Assembly: GCA_027100635.1 (NCBI GenBank)
Contig: JAMOOQ010000018.1
Location: 1 to 52,087, forward strand
Direction: 5' to 3'
DNA length: 52,087 bases
DNA from: Campylobacteraceae bacterium
Lineage (GTDB): Bacteria; Campylobacterota; Campylobacteria; Campylobacterales; Sulfurovaceae
Part shown: positions 17,144 through 25,949 of the stretch, piece after piece
How the letters are laid out: each line of letters starts with the position of its first letter
How positions within the stretch are numbered: position 1 is the stretch's first letter
Position numbers and translations under genes: made by a program
Notes under the pieces: model-generated
What the model saw: only the letters and a program-made list of their open reading frames with translations
Told to the model about the DNA's origin: nothing
Databases searched by the model: none

Positions 17144-17773
17144 TCAAAACTCTATCTTTGGCATCACTCTTTTACTTTGTTCTTCTATTTTAAAATACTC
17201 TACTTTTGTAAAATTAAACCGTTTAGAGATAATTAAATCAGGAAAGGTATCAATTTTAGCATTATATTCTCTTGATACAGCGTTATAATATCGTCTTGCA
17301 TTTTGTATATTATCTTCCATACTTGAAAGTTCATGTTGTAGATTTAAAAACATGCTATCGGCCTTTAAATCAGGATATGCTTCTGTTACGGCAAATAACT
17401 TTCCTAGAGCATTAGATAAAAAGTTTTGTGCATCTTGTGTTTCACCTATAGACGAAGCATCTAACCCTTTTTGTCTTGCACTTATTACATCTTCAAGGGT
17501 TTTAGATTCATACTGAGTATAACCTTTGACAGTATTTACTAGTGCAGGAATAAGATTATATCTTCTTTTAATCTGAATATCTATATCAGACCAAGAAGAC
17601 TCAATTGATGTATTTAATGATATAAAATCATTATAAATTCTGATAAAATAGGCTATTATCAATACAAGTACTATTATAGATATAAGCCTATAATCTAAAT
17701 TCAACTCTGATAAATCACCAGCATTTAAGTTTGTACAATAAATAAGCATAAAAGCCAAAAGATTCTTTTTCAT
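17144..17773 (-). CDS. LemA family protein
   Basis: The product (209 aa from the ATG at 17773) has an N-terminal hydrophobic segment, a second membrane helix at about 28-44 (LISIIVLVLIIAYFIRIYN), and the LemA core with SWSDIDIQIKRRYNLIPALV, KGYTQYE and ARRYYNAVSREYNA. LemA proteins are membrane-anchored helical bundles of unclear function, often beside TPM-domain proteins or HtpX; none is here. I prefer 17773 to the upstream ATG at 17791 because GGAGA lies 8 bp before it. It is convergent with the porin gene. Confidence 0.88.
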   Translation of the reverse strand: MKKNLLAFMLIYCTNLNAGDLSELNLDYRLISIIVLVLIIAYFIRIYNDFISLNTSIESSWSDIDIQIKRRYNLIPALVNTVKGYTQYESKTLEDVISARQKGLDASSIGETQDAQNFLSNALGKLFAVTEAYPDLKADSMFLNLQHELSSMEDNIQNARRYYNAVSREYNAKIDTFPDLIISKRFNFTKVEYFKIEEQSKRVMPKIEF

Positions 17774-18008
17774 TTTATTATCTCCAAACATATTTTAAGA
17801 TATAAATATTATATCATATAATACTTTTGAACTAATAAAAGAGATAATTTTAGGGGATAGCCCTTCTATAAATACAATTAGAGATAATAAAATATAGTAA
17901 AAAACTTGAATGGAATGGAATAAAAAGCAAATAATAGTTTATATTATTTAGCTTGAAGTAGAAGGAAAAGTTATACTAAGGCAACTCTAGAAGTAATCCT
18001 TTAAAATC

Positions 18009-19181
18009 TTATATAAGAGAGTCTCTAATACTTTTTAAGATAGGTGTTATATCTGTTGAAGATATTATTTTGCTATTTTTTATATTATGATGATTTAAAA
18101 GTGTTTCTTCTAGCAGATTATTTTTAATAATTCTTATATTTTCAATAGCTTGATATATATCTTTTTGATTAAAATACCACTCTCCTGATATTATTTTACA
18201 TCCAAACTGAGCAACCTCTGTAGCATTATGCCCTCCAACAGGGACAAACGATCCAGCAAGAATCACAATATCACTTATTGAGTATATATTTATTAATTCA
18301 CCTAATAAATCAACAACTGTTATATCAGACTTTAATGAGCTATTATTTGAATATCTGCTAAAAGTTAAATTATTATCTTTTGCTATTTTAGAAGATAATT
18401 TTACAACACTATTAAATCTATCAGGGTGACGAGGGACTAAGATAAGTTTTGCATTTTGATTACTTTTTTTTAGAGTTAAAAATGATGATAAAATCATCTC
18501 CTCTTCATTATTATGAGTACTTGCTCCACATATAATTAATCCATTTGGCTTTTTTAAATCTTTGGTGGCTTTTGCAATTTTATAAAGTTTAATATTACCT
18601 GTAACTTTTATATTTTTTGCTCCAAGGCTCTCTAATCTAATTTTATCTTGTGTGGTTTGTGCATAAACTTCATCAATAAAAAAGAAAATATGTTTATAAA
18701 ACCAAGCAAGTTTTAGATATTTACCATAAGATTTATCATTCATTCTAGCATTAAGTAGAATTGTTTTACTCCCCTTTACTTTTGCTAACATAAAAAGTAA
18801 AAACCAATATTCTGCTTCCATTACCACTAATACTTTTTGAGGTTTCATCCATATATATAATAATAAATCAAATGGTAAATATCTACTTTCATTACTATAG
18901 TTTTTAATTTCAGAAAATCCTGTATTTGTGGTTGTAGTAAGCCTTAATAAAGATTTTGGGAGTATATCTAATATTGGTTTAATTGCTTTTGCCTCACCTA
19001 AACTACAGGAGTGAAACCAAATACCATCTTCTTTAAGAGGTGTATTTTTGTATAAAAAAAATCTTGATGGAATTGATTGAGTATATTTTTGCTTGAAAGA
19101 TAACACTACTAAAAAAGGTAGTGCTATAATATAAATTATGATAGCGAAAATGGTGTAAAAAGTTAAAAATAATCTATTCAA
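18009..19181 (-). CDS. waaA: 3-deoxy-D-manno-octulosonic acid (Kdo) transferase
   Basis: WaaA transfers Kdo from CMP-Kdo to lipid A precursor at the inner membrane. The 390-aa GT30 enzyme has an N-terminal membrane anchor (about 5-28), GIWFHSCSLGEAKAIKP with the catalytic Glu region, the VVMEAEYWFLL segment, and the C-terminal GGHNATEVAQFG and CMP-binding PRHPDRF motifs. It follows the zinc-ribbon gene by 5 bp. The 217-bp gap between it and LemA (17792-18008) contains only the LemA leader and AT-rich sequence with no feature I can support. Confidence 0.93.
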   Translation of the reverse strand: MNRLFLTFYTIFAIIIYIIALPFLVVLSFKQKYTQSIPSRFFLYKNTPLKEDGIWFHSCSLGEAKAIKPILDILPKSLLRLTTTTNTGFSEIKNYSNESRYLPFDLLLYIWMKPQKVLVVMEAEYWFLLFMLAKVKGSKTILLNARMNDKSYGKYLKLAWFYKHIFFFIDEVYAQTTQDKIRLESLGAKNIKVTGNIKLYKIAKATKDLKKPNGLIICGASTHNNEEEMILSSFLTLKKSNQNAKLILVPRHPDRFNSVVKLSSKIAKDNNLTFSRYSNNSSLKSDITVVDLLGELINIYSISDIVILAGSFVPVGGHNATEVAQFGCKIISGEWYFNQKDIYQAIENIRIIKNNLLEETLLNHHNIKNSKIISSTDITPILKSIRDSLI

Positions 19182-19186
19182 CTATT

Positions 19187-19912
19187 TTAGTATTCCTCTT
19201 CTGGCTCTTCGTTTACCATATATAATATTCTCCCACAATGTGGACAACCAACTAACTCTGTACCTTTAATAACACTTGCATAAGTTTTGTCATTTATCTT
19301 CATAAAACAACCATAACAAGCTTGTTTACGCATAGGTACTACTGCTGTATTTCCTGCCCACATTCTGATTTTTTCATAAAACTGCAAAATATTTGGTTGA
19401 ATATCTTGTGTTGTATCTTCTCTTTTCTTATATAATTGCATTTTTGAATTATCTATATCAGAAATGATTAGACTAACATCTTTAGAGATAGTGTCTAAAC
19501 TCTCTTGTTCTTCATCAAAATAAGCTTTTAACTCTACAATCTCTTCACTTTTAATTTCATTGATACTCTGAAATTTTTCAATCTCTGCATTGGCAAATGT
19601 CATTTTCTCTTTTGCCATACTCTCTTCTAAAGTTAATGCTTTAATCTCTTTTTCAGTAGTTACACTTTTAGATTTTTTTGCAATATCCTTAAGTTGTTGA
19701 TTAAGTAAAACCAATTGGTTATCAAACTCAATCACCTTTTCTTCATTCCCTGTAACTATATTTTGAGTCTTATCAATCTTCTCTTGAATATTGTTTAACT
19801 TCTCTTGGGCATTAGCTAACTTTTTATTAGCTGCTTCTATTTTTGGGTTAAAGCTATCTATAGACTTATCTACATCTGATAACTTTATTAATTCAACTAA
19901 ATCACTGTTCAA
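19187..19912 (-). CDS. Coiled-coil C4-type zinc-ribbon protein (HP0958/FlgZ-like)
   Basis: The 241-aa protein is mostly coiled coil (about 15-175) and ends with a zinc ribbon of two CxxC pairs: ACYGCFMKIN and GCPHCGRILY. This matches Helicobacter HP0958, a protein reported to bind the sigma54 factor RpoN and flaA mRNA and to be needed for flagellation. It lies between the Nif3-like gene and waaA, an order common in Campylobacterota. Function here is inferred from that family. Confidence 0.85.
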   Translation of the reverse strand: MNSDLVELIKLSDVDKSIDSFNPKIEAANKKLANAQEKLNNIQEKIDKTQNIVTGNEEKVIEFDNQLVLLNQQLKDIAKKSKSVTTEKEIKALTLEESMAKEKMTFANAEIEKFQSINEIKSEEIVELKAYFDEEQESLDTISKDVSLIISDIDNSKMQLYKKREDTTQDIQPNILQFYEKIRMWAGNTAVVPMRKQACYGCFMKINDKTYASVIKGTELVGCPHCGRILYMVNEEPEEEY

Positions 19913-19930
19913 TATATATCCTTTGAAACT

Positions 19931-20653
19931 TTAACTATGGTAAAACGGGTTCTTTGAATTTGAAATTATAGCTAAAATAGGTAAATTATCCAACTCCAAT
20001 TTTAACACTTCTGCAAAAAACTTCTCACTCTCAAAATGTCCAATATCAATCATCATCAAATTTTGAGCCTTTGCCTTCATTGCATCGTGATATTTTATAT
20101 CTCCTGTAAGCATACAATCAACCTCTATTTTATCTATTAAAGAGGCTCCAGAACCAGTTGTAAGGGCAATTCCATTGATTTCATCTTTTGGATTTACTAC
20201 TTTCACTCTAGCAATATCCAACCTATCTTTAATATGAGATATTAATTTTGTTTTGCTAATTGTTTGGTTTGTAACACAAATAAAATTTTCAAAATTATTT
20301 ATATTAAAGTCCAAAATATCTTCAAAAACATATCTATTCAGATGAGTTTTGTCAAAATTTGTGTGCATAGCTATCAAAGATTGATTTTTTTTAATCATAA
20401 TTCTTATTAAATTTGCTGGATATTTAGAAAAATCAAACTCTGTTATTCCACTAAAAATAAGAGGATGATGAACAATAAATAAAACTCCTTCATCATGCTT
20501 TAAAAGTAACTCCTCATCAATATCAATACTTAATACTATTTTATCAATCTTAGTATCTCTATCACCTATCAAAATTCCACTATTATCCCATTTCTCTTGA
20601 AGCTCAAATGGACTAATTTTATCCAGTTCTTCATATATTTCTTGTAGTTTCAA
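19931..20653 (-). CDS. Nif3-like dinuclear metal-centre protein
   Basis: The 240-aa protein has the Nif3/YbgI motifs: EKWDNSGILIGD near the N-terminus, FIVHHPLIF and AMHTNFD for the two-metal site, and GDIKYHDAMKAKAQNLMMIDIGHFESEKF near the end. Family members form hexamers with two bound metal ions; the biochemical role is uncertain (GTP cyclohydrolase 1 type 2-like annotations are unproven). It precedes the zinc-ribbon gene by 18 bp and follows the TOPRIM gene by 15 bp. Confidence 0.92.
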   Translation of the reverse strand: MKLQEIYEELDKISPFELQEKWDNSGILIGDRDTKIDKIVLSIDIDEELLLKHDEGVLFIVHHPLIFSGITEFDFSKYPANLIRIMIKKNQSLIAMHTNFDKTHLNRYVFEDILDFNINNFENFICVTNQTISKTKLISHIKDRLDIARVKVVNPKDEINGIALTTGSGASLIDKIEVDCMLTGDIKYHDAMKAKAQNLMMIDIGHFESEKFFAEVLKLELDNLPILAIISNSKNPFYHS

Positions 20654-20668
20654 CTTTTATATCCTTTA

Positions 20669-21232
20669 TTATATTAAATTTTGTAGTTTTTGTTTTAAAA
20701 GTTTGAAATTTTGATGAGAAAAGTTGTAGAGTGGTTCTTTAAAAATAGTTTTGTATCCTGTAATCAATATCTTTTTATTACTATCTGTATGATAGGGTTT
20801 AATACAATCCAATAAATCTTTCATACATTTTTTAGGGTCTTTATCTAATGTTGATAAAATAAGATGTTCTAAATTTCCATCTCTTGTAATAGGGTCACAA
20901 ACAATATAATAGTCCGTATAAAAATCAAATCCTACAGACTCTTTTATCTCTATAATCATTTGTTCTATAGATATCCTACTCTTATCAAATCCATTATTAG
21001 TTTGTCCTGACTCTATGTAGTCACTATCAAAAATAAATATAATTTTATTATATTGACTATCAATTTTAGCTAAAATATTTTCATCTTGATAAATCTTTAA
21101 CTTAAAAAAATTAGATTTTGAACTTAACTTTTTAATATCAACTTTTCTTTTATCAATATTTAGAGATTTTAAAAATATATTCAAAAAAGCTTCATCATCT
21201 CCACCTTCACAAAGAATTAAACTCTTTACCAT
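20669..21232 (-). CDS. TOPRIM-domain protein, partner of the ParB-AAA ATPase
   Basis: The 187-aa protein has a TOPRIM pattern: a first strand ending in ILCEGGDDEAFL (catalytic-type Glu9) and a later strand IIFIFDSDYIESG (Asp69, Asp71, the DxD motif). It continues with YIVCDPITRDGNLEHLIL. It resembles DUF3226/DUF4435-type TOPRIM nucleases found with ABC-type ATPases in defence systems (compare OLD, Gabija and PARIS). Its start overlaps the stop of the ATPase gene by 7 bp, a sign of co-translation. Assignment to a named system is not possible from sequence alone. Confidence 0.7.
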   Translation of the reverse strand: MVKSLILCEGGDDEAFLNIFLKSLNIDKRKVDIKKLSSKSNFFKLKIYQDENILAKIDSQYNKIIFIFDSDYIESGQTNNGFDKSRISIEQMIIEIKESVGFDFYTDYYIVCDPITRDGNLEHLILSTLDKDPKKCMKDLLDCIKPYHTDSNKKILITGYKTIFKEPLYNFSHQNFKLLKQKLQNLI

Positions 21233-23343
21233 CCTCTTACCTCTTGATGTTCCTCTAACTCTTTTATCAGTAAATCACTACTAGAGTAAATTATTTTCAC
21301 CCTATTTTCTCTTTTATTTTCGACCATCAAATTAAAAGATATATCCTCATTCTCAAAATTATTACTAACAAATGCTTCTATAGTCTCTTTTGAATGTGTA
21401 GTCAAAAATACCTGTACATTAAGCTTAATTGCTAATTCTTGTATAAAATGGGTAAAACTCTCTAATAGTGTATAATGCAAACCATTTTCTAATTCATCTA
21501 TGAGTATCACCCCATTTTCAGCCGAAGCAAATTGTAATGCAATATAAAAAATCCTCTGTAATCCTTCTCCAAAGGCTGATAAGTCAATAGTAAAACTTTG
21601 ATGATTGACTTTGAAAGTTTCTATATATTCTTTAGTAAAACGAATATCTTTAAGCTGAGGGTCTATATGTTCTTTAATAAAGTCTAGAATATCATTTAAA
21701 ATATCTTTATTCACAGCTCTTGCGTAATGTTTTTCTAAATCATCTTTATTTTGAATAGAAAAAGGACTAGAATAAGAATTATTACACACTATTTTAATAC
21801 TCTTATAATGCTTCTTATTTTTCTCTTCATAAAGACGCACAGAAGAAGAGAGTGTTTCATCTCCAAAGGAAGCATTTATATCAATAGAAGATAAATAGCC
21901 CTCTTTATTGAGTGTTTCACTCTCTTCTTTTTGTTTTTTTATCTCTACTAGCAAAGGTATATAATTAAAGATTCCTCTAAGTTCAATATCTTCTAATAAT
22001 TCATTATTGAGCCATAAAGGATTTAATTTAATAAGTTTGGCTCTTCGTCTTTGTAAATCTAAAAAGTGATATATATCATTTTGATTAACTAAAAGGCTAA
22101 TAGCTTCAAGCAAAGAAGTTTTACCTGCATTATTAATTCCTGCAAAAATATTAATACGATTTAGTTTTTCTATCTTAAAATTTTCTAACTTTTTATAATT
22201 TATAATCTCTATTTGAGAAAGTCCTTTAGATTTAAAATTCATAAATGTTTCATTTTCTTGATTTATTTTAGTAAATAAATTCTCTTTTTGATGTTGTTTT
22301 ATTTTTTCTATTTTATTAGTCAAAATATTTAACTTATCTACCCTTTTTCTATCAATTAAAGAACTAAAATCATCAATTTCTATAAGCTTATTTTCTATAT
22401 TTTTTAAAAGTCTATTAAGCTTATCCTCTTTTACATTTTTAGAAATAGCAAAACCTTGGGCAAAAGAACGATTACTCTCCATCTCTTCAAGTGCTTTTTC
22501 ATCATCTATAATTTTTGCTAAATTTTTAGCTTCTGTTGAAGTAGAAATAATTCTATCTTTTGTAAAAATTTCTCCTGTTTCATCATCTTTTTCTTCTACT
22601 TCAGAAATCCAATAAAAGAGTCTATCTCTATTTTGTTTATTATGAATAAGCATATTATCATCTAAATCTATCCAATATCGTATTTTAGGTGCATAAGTCA
22701 ATGTTTGAAAAATAGAGTACATAGAACTTTTAAACTGGTCTCCAAACTCACTTTTTTTATAATCATCAATTAAAGCGATGGCTCTTTTTATTTTAATAAA
22801 CTCTTGCCTAGAGATAGCCAAAGATTTAATAATTTTCTCATCACTCATATTGTGCTGTTTTTGTAAGTTTACAACTAGTAGAGCTTGGTTATATGCACTC
22901 CATTTTTTATTTCCACTAATATGTTTTAATCCCATTACAACTAAATGATGAGCTTCATCTTCTACATCTTTGTAATAAGTAATTGGAATTTCTTTAAATA
23001 TAGCTAGGTCTAGTTTTCCTAGATTAACACTTTTATCTTGTTCATATTTATTCCATAATTTTTTTAAAATAGCAATGCGTCTATTGCCTTCTACCACCAA
23101 GAATTTATTATCTTTTATCTCTTTTACTTGAATAATATCAACAGGTAAATATCCATTTTCTTTAAAAGATTCTTCTAACTCTTTTAATCCTTTCTCTTCT
23201 AAAAAGTTATAACTTATCTGTTGTATTTTTTTATCAAAGAATTTATCATCCTCTATATGAATATAGTCACTATTATCAATAAATCTATAGTTATTTGGAT
23301 CTAAAAACAAATTATTAATATTTGTTGTTTCTTGTATTGCCAT
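21226..23343 (-). CDS. ParB-like nuclease domain fused to an AAA15/21-type ATPase
   Basis: The 705-aa protein has an N-terminal ParB/sulfiredoxin-like domain (about 1-130) with the motif VEGNRRIAILK (84-94). A helical middle region follows (about 140-370). The C-terminal ABC-like AAA domain has Walker A GINNAGKTS (402-410), Walker B GVILIDELENGLHY and the H-loop-like LTTHSKETIEAF. The ATPase half matches OLD/AAA15-type ATPases of anti-phage systems. The gene sits between a molybdopterin oxidoreductase and the TOPRIM gene in an otherwise housekeeping run of minus-strand genes. I infer a two-gene defence or genome-surveillance module. Confidence 0.8.
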   Translation of the reverse strand: MAIQETTNINNLFLDPNNYRFIDNSDYIHIEDDKFFDKKIQQISYNFLEEKGLKELEESFKENGYLPVDIIQVKEIKDNKFLVVEGNRRIAILKKLWNKYEQDKSVNLGKLDLAIFKEIPITYYKDVEDEAHHLVVMGLKHISGNKKWSAYNQALLVVNLQKQHNMSDEKIIKSLAISRQEFIKIKRAIALIDDYKKSEFGDQFKSSMYSIFQTLTYAPKIRYWIDLDDNMLIHNKQNRDRLFYWISEVEEKDDETGEIFTKDRIISTSTEAKNLAKIIDDEKALEEMESNRSFAQGFAISKNVKEDKLNRLLKNIENKLIEIDDFSSLIDRKRVDKLNILTNKIEKIKQHQKENLFTKINQENETFMNFKSKGLSQIEIINYKKLENFKIEKLNRINIFAGINNAGKTSLLEAISLLVNQNDIYHFLDLQRRRAKLIKLNPLWLNNELLEDIELRGIFNYIPLLVEIKKQKEESETLNKEGYLSSIDINASFGDETLSSSVRLYEEKNKKHYKSIKIVCNNSYSSPFSIQNKDDLEKHYARAVNKDILNDILDFIKEHIDPQLKDIRFTKEYIETFKVNHQSFTIDLSAFGEGLQRIFYIALQFASAENGVILIDELENGLHYTLLESFTHFIQELAIKLNVQVFLTTHSKETIEAFVSNNFENEDISFNLMVENKRENRVKIIYSSSDLLIKELEEHQEVRGW

Positions 23344-23349
23344 ATTTTT

Positions 23350-25110
23350 TTAATCCTTTAATAAATCAATTTTTACCATAACCTCTTGATAACAAGCATT
23401 ATCTCCCTCTTCGGAAATTATATCAGGAGTTAAAATATTTACACCAGTACAATTTGAAGAGATTAAAACAGAGTCTTCTCTAATATCTTCGCTACATTTA
23501 ACAAATAGTTTTAGCTCTCCATATTCAGACGAGACTAGAATTATTTCGTTATCTTTAAATCCACAATTAGGGTGAATAATAGCATAATCTATCCGTTTAA
23601 ATTGACTATTTAAAGAGTTTGAAGCTTTTGGAGTTATAAGCCAGTACTTTTTTATATCATCTTCTTGTTCTCTTCGTTTTCTTGGTCTTATAAACTGTTT
23701 TATCTCAATAAAATCATCATCAAAGTCATCCATAAATTCAAATTCTTCATCCCCATCTTCTCCAAATCCATCACAATAGGGAATCTTTTGATAAGAGGGA
23801 GATTGATTTAACCAATCTTTAATATATTCATCTTCCTCTTTCAGTGTGTTAATGTTTAAGATTTTTAATATCTCTTTTGTAAAATTATATTCACTAATTC
23901 CAAAACTACTTTTAGTTATCTGATTCATAGCTTGTATACTATAATGATTATAGCTTAATCTTACATCATTTTTTTCAAAAAAGTTTAATGCAGGGATAAC
24001 AACCCTTGAGAGCTTACTTGTCTCATTTTCATATAATCCGAAATAGATTAAGTTATCAACTTTTTGTAATTCATAAATAACTTTTGAGCTATTTGGCATA
24101 GAGTGAGCAGGGTTACCACCTTGAACTAAAACCGTCTTAAAATTTGAAAATTTAGTATTAGCTTTTTGAACTTTTTTACTATTTGTTTTAAATGGATTAT
24201 TATAGCCTAGTTTAGAATCCCCTAAAAAACCAACTCCACAACCCTCTTGTCCTATTTGACCTAAAATTATAGCAATAGAATCAATCATTCTAAGTACAGA
24301 ATCTCCAATACTATATTTTTGAACTCCTGCACCAACTAAATATACCACTTTTTTATTGCTAATTAAATTTATAAATTCACCCATATCACCTAAAGATAAA
24401 CCGATATAATTTAGGATAGCTTTAACTCTATAACCTCTAGTAAAATCATAAAAATCTTCATATTCAGTTGCAAACTCTTCTAAATAATTTACATTTTGTT
24501 CATCTTGCATAATTATAAATCTACAAACTATAAGAGCAAAATAGAAATCACTTCTAGGTTTAATTTGAATATGTAAATTGGAAAGTTTAGCGATATTTGT
24601 TTTAATAGGGTCAATAACTATAATTTTTTTATCTTTAATTAATGGTAACAGATGGGAGTTAGTTGTTGTTATATTTCTTCCCCAAACTACAACTACTTCT
24701 GATTTTTTAATCTGCTTAAGTGGTAACATTCTATTGATACCTCTACCTTGTATAATTCCAGCATCACCAGAACCATCACATAAACTACCTTTTGTCAAGG
24801 TTGAATCATTTAATTCTTTAAATAATAAGTTTGTAACCTCTTGCATCACTCCAATATTGCCAGAGCCTCTCCAAAGTAAAGAGTTATCTTTTAAAGATTT
24901 AGCCACCTCTTCTAAAGCCTCTTGCATACTCACTTCAATACCATCTATAGTAGGTTTTTCAATCCGTTTTTCTTTGTGAATATAACTATTTAAAAGTGAA
25001 CATAACACTCCATTTGTAAAACCATCTCTGCTTGGTTTAATCTTATCACCATCAAATTCTAATGAACAAGCATCCCAACAATCCAATCCACAAGCAGTTT
25101 TTTTTATCAT
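23350..25110 (-). CDS. Molybdopterin-dependent oxidoreductase (DMSO reductase superfamily, cytoplasmic)
   Basis: The 586-aa protein starts with a Fe-S motif CGLDCWDAC followed by GVLC, the [4Fe-4S] ligands of the Mo/W-bisPGD family. The central parts resemble formate dehydrogenase-like enzymes (WGRNITTTNSHLLP, VLVQGGNPAHSMPN). The C-terminal dinucleotide-binding domain ends in a LTPDIISEEGDNACYQEV segment typical of Campylobacterota homologues. It has no signal peptide or Tat motif. An acidic insert (about 458-480, rich in Asp/Glu) is unusual. The substrate is unknown. It starts directly after the HlyD-like gene. mobB for cofactor synthesis lies 12 kb away. Confidence 0.85.
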   Translation of the reverse strand: MIKKTACGLDCWDACSLEFDGDKIKPSRDGFTNGVLCSLLNSYIHKEKRIEKPTIDGIEVSMQEALEEVAKSLKDNSLLWRGSGNIGVMQEVTNLLFKELNDSTLTKGSLCDGSGDAGIIQGRGINRMLPLKQIKKSEVVVVWGRNITTTNSHLLPLIKDKKIIVIDPIKTNIAKLSNLHIQIKPRSDFYFALIVCRFIIMQDEQNVNYLEEFATEYEDFYDFTRGYRVKAILNYIGLSLGDMGEFINLISNKKVVYLVGAGVQKYSIGDSVLRMIDSIAIILGQIGQEGCGVGFLGDSKLGYNNPFKTNSKKVQKANTKFSNFKTVLVQGGNPAHSMPNSSKVIYELQKVDNLIYFGLYENETSKLSRVVIPALNFFEKNDVRLSYNHYSIQAMNQITKSSFGISEYNFTKEILKILNINTLKEEDEYIKDWLNQSPSYQKIPYCDGFGEDGDEEFEFMDDFDDDFIEIKQFIRPRKRREQEDDIKKYWLITPKASNSLNSQFKRIDYAIIHPNCGFKDNEIILVSSEYGELKLFVKCSEDIREDSVLISSNCTGVNILTPDIISEEGDNACYQEVMVKIDLLKD

Positions 25111-25866
25111 CTATTTTAGCTCTATTTTTATAAGTTTAGAAAATCTATCTTTTGGCTTTGGTATAATAATCCACGCTTTATAAGATGATATAAATTTTTC
25201 ATCAGTTACATTCCAAACTCTATCTATCTTATAATCTGTTTCTTTTTCATCTAAATAAATCTTTTTATCTTTTAAACTATCAATCTCTTCTGATTCTAAA
25301 AATAGAACTAATTTAGCTTTTGAAGTATCAGATATAGTTGCTAAAGGTGAGCCAAAATTAACGAAATCACCCTTTCGCACAGATAGTTTATACAGATATT
25401 TATCAGATAAAATAATATTTTTTTTAGAGATAGAATCCTCTAATTTAGCTATTTTATATTTTAAAGATAAAACTTTCTCTTTTGTTGTTAGATATTGATT
25501 TTGAGCCAACAGATAAGATGAATTTGCATTATCTTTTTGAGTTTTAGATGCAGTACTAAGTGCATTTATTCTATTAAAATAACTTTTTTTAATATTATAA
25601 GTTTTTTCAGAATTTTTTAATACAATTTGATTTAATTCTAGCATATCTTTAGAGATATTCAGATCAATTTTATCCATTTTATCATCAAGTTGGATTATCT
25701 TATGATTTGATATATCTTTACCCTCTGATTGAATATCAGCACTAATAACCAAAGCACTAACTGACGATTTTAAAACCACACTATCATAAGGTTCAACTTT
25801 TGCATAATGAACCTTTGAAAAGATAACCATAGGTGTTATCATTGCCATAATTAATACTTTTTTCAT
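25111..25866 (-). CDS. HlyD-like periplasmic adaptor protein
   Basis: The 251-aa protein has a signal peptide (about 1-17) and a barrel-lipoyl half near the N-terminus. A long coiled-coil hairpin (about 60-145) follows, then the second lipoyl half with YKLSVRKGDFVNFGSPLATISD. This is the layout of membrane-fusion (HlyD/AcrA) proteins, but no transporter or outer-membrane factor is adjacent. It is at the short end for the family. It abuts the molybdopterin oxidoreductase start. A role in an envelope assembly or export step with that enzyme is speculative. Confidence 0.7.
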   Translation of the reverse strand: MKKVLIMAMITPMVIFSKVHYAKVEPYDSVVLKSSVSALVISADIQSEGKDISNHKIIQLDDKMDKIDLNISKDMLELNQIVLKNSEKTYNIKKSYFNRINALSTASKTQKDNANSSYLLAQNQYLTTKEKVLSLKYKIAKLEDSISKKNIILSDKYLYKLSVRKGDFVNFGSPLATISDTSKAKLVLFLESEEIDSLKDKKIYLDEKETDYKIDRVWNVTDEKFISSYKAWIIIPKPKDRFSKLIKIELK

Positions 25867-25920
25867 CTTTTACCTTTTTTAATAATAAATATTTATGAAT
25901 ACAAATTAAATAATTTTAAA

Positions 25921-25947
25921 AGGGCAACCATAAAGGATTGCCCCTAC
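25921..25947. repeat. Dispersed GGG(T/C)AACC...CCCCTAC hairpin repeat, copy 2
   Basis: GGGCAA (25922-25927) pairs with TTGCCC (25938-25943) around a 10-nt loop, and the copy ends CCCCTAC. It begins 3 bp beyond the gltX stop codon on the minus strand, so it could terminate gltX transcription. It is related in sequence to 7791-7820 and 42454-42480. Confidence 0.6.
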
Positions 25948-25949
25948 AA

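Noticed and set aside
17792-18008. Hidden small gene or RNA between lemA and waaA
   Set aside because: No frame with a ribosome-binding site and no stable GC stem was seen; the sequence looks like an AT-rich leader and spacer.
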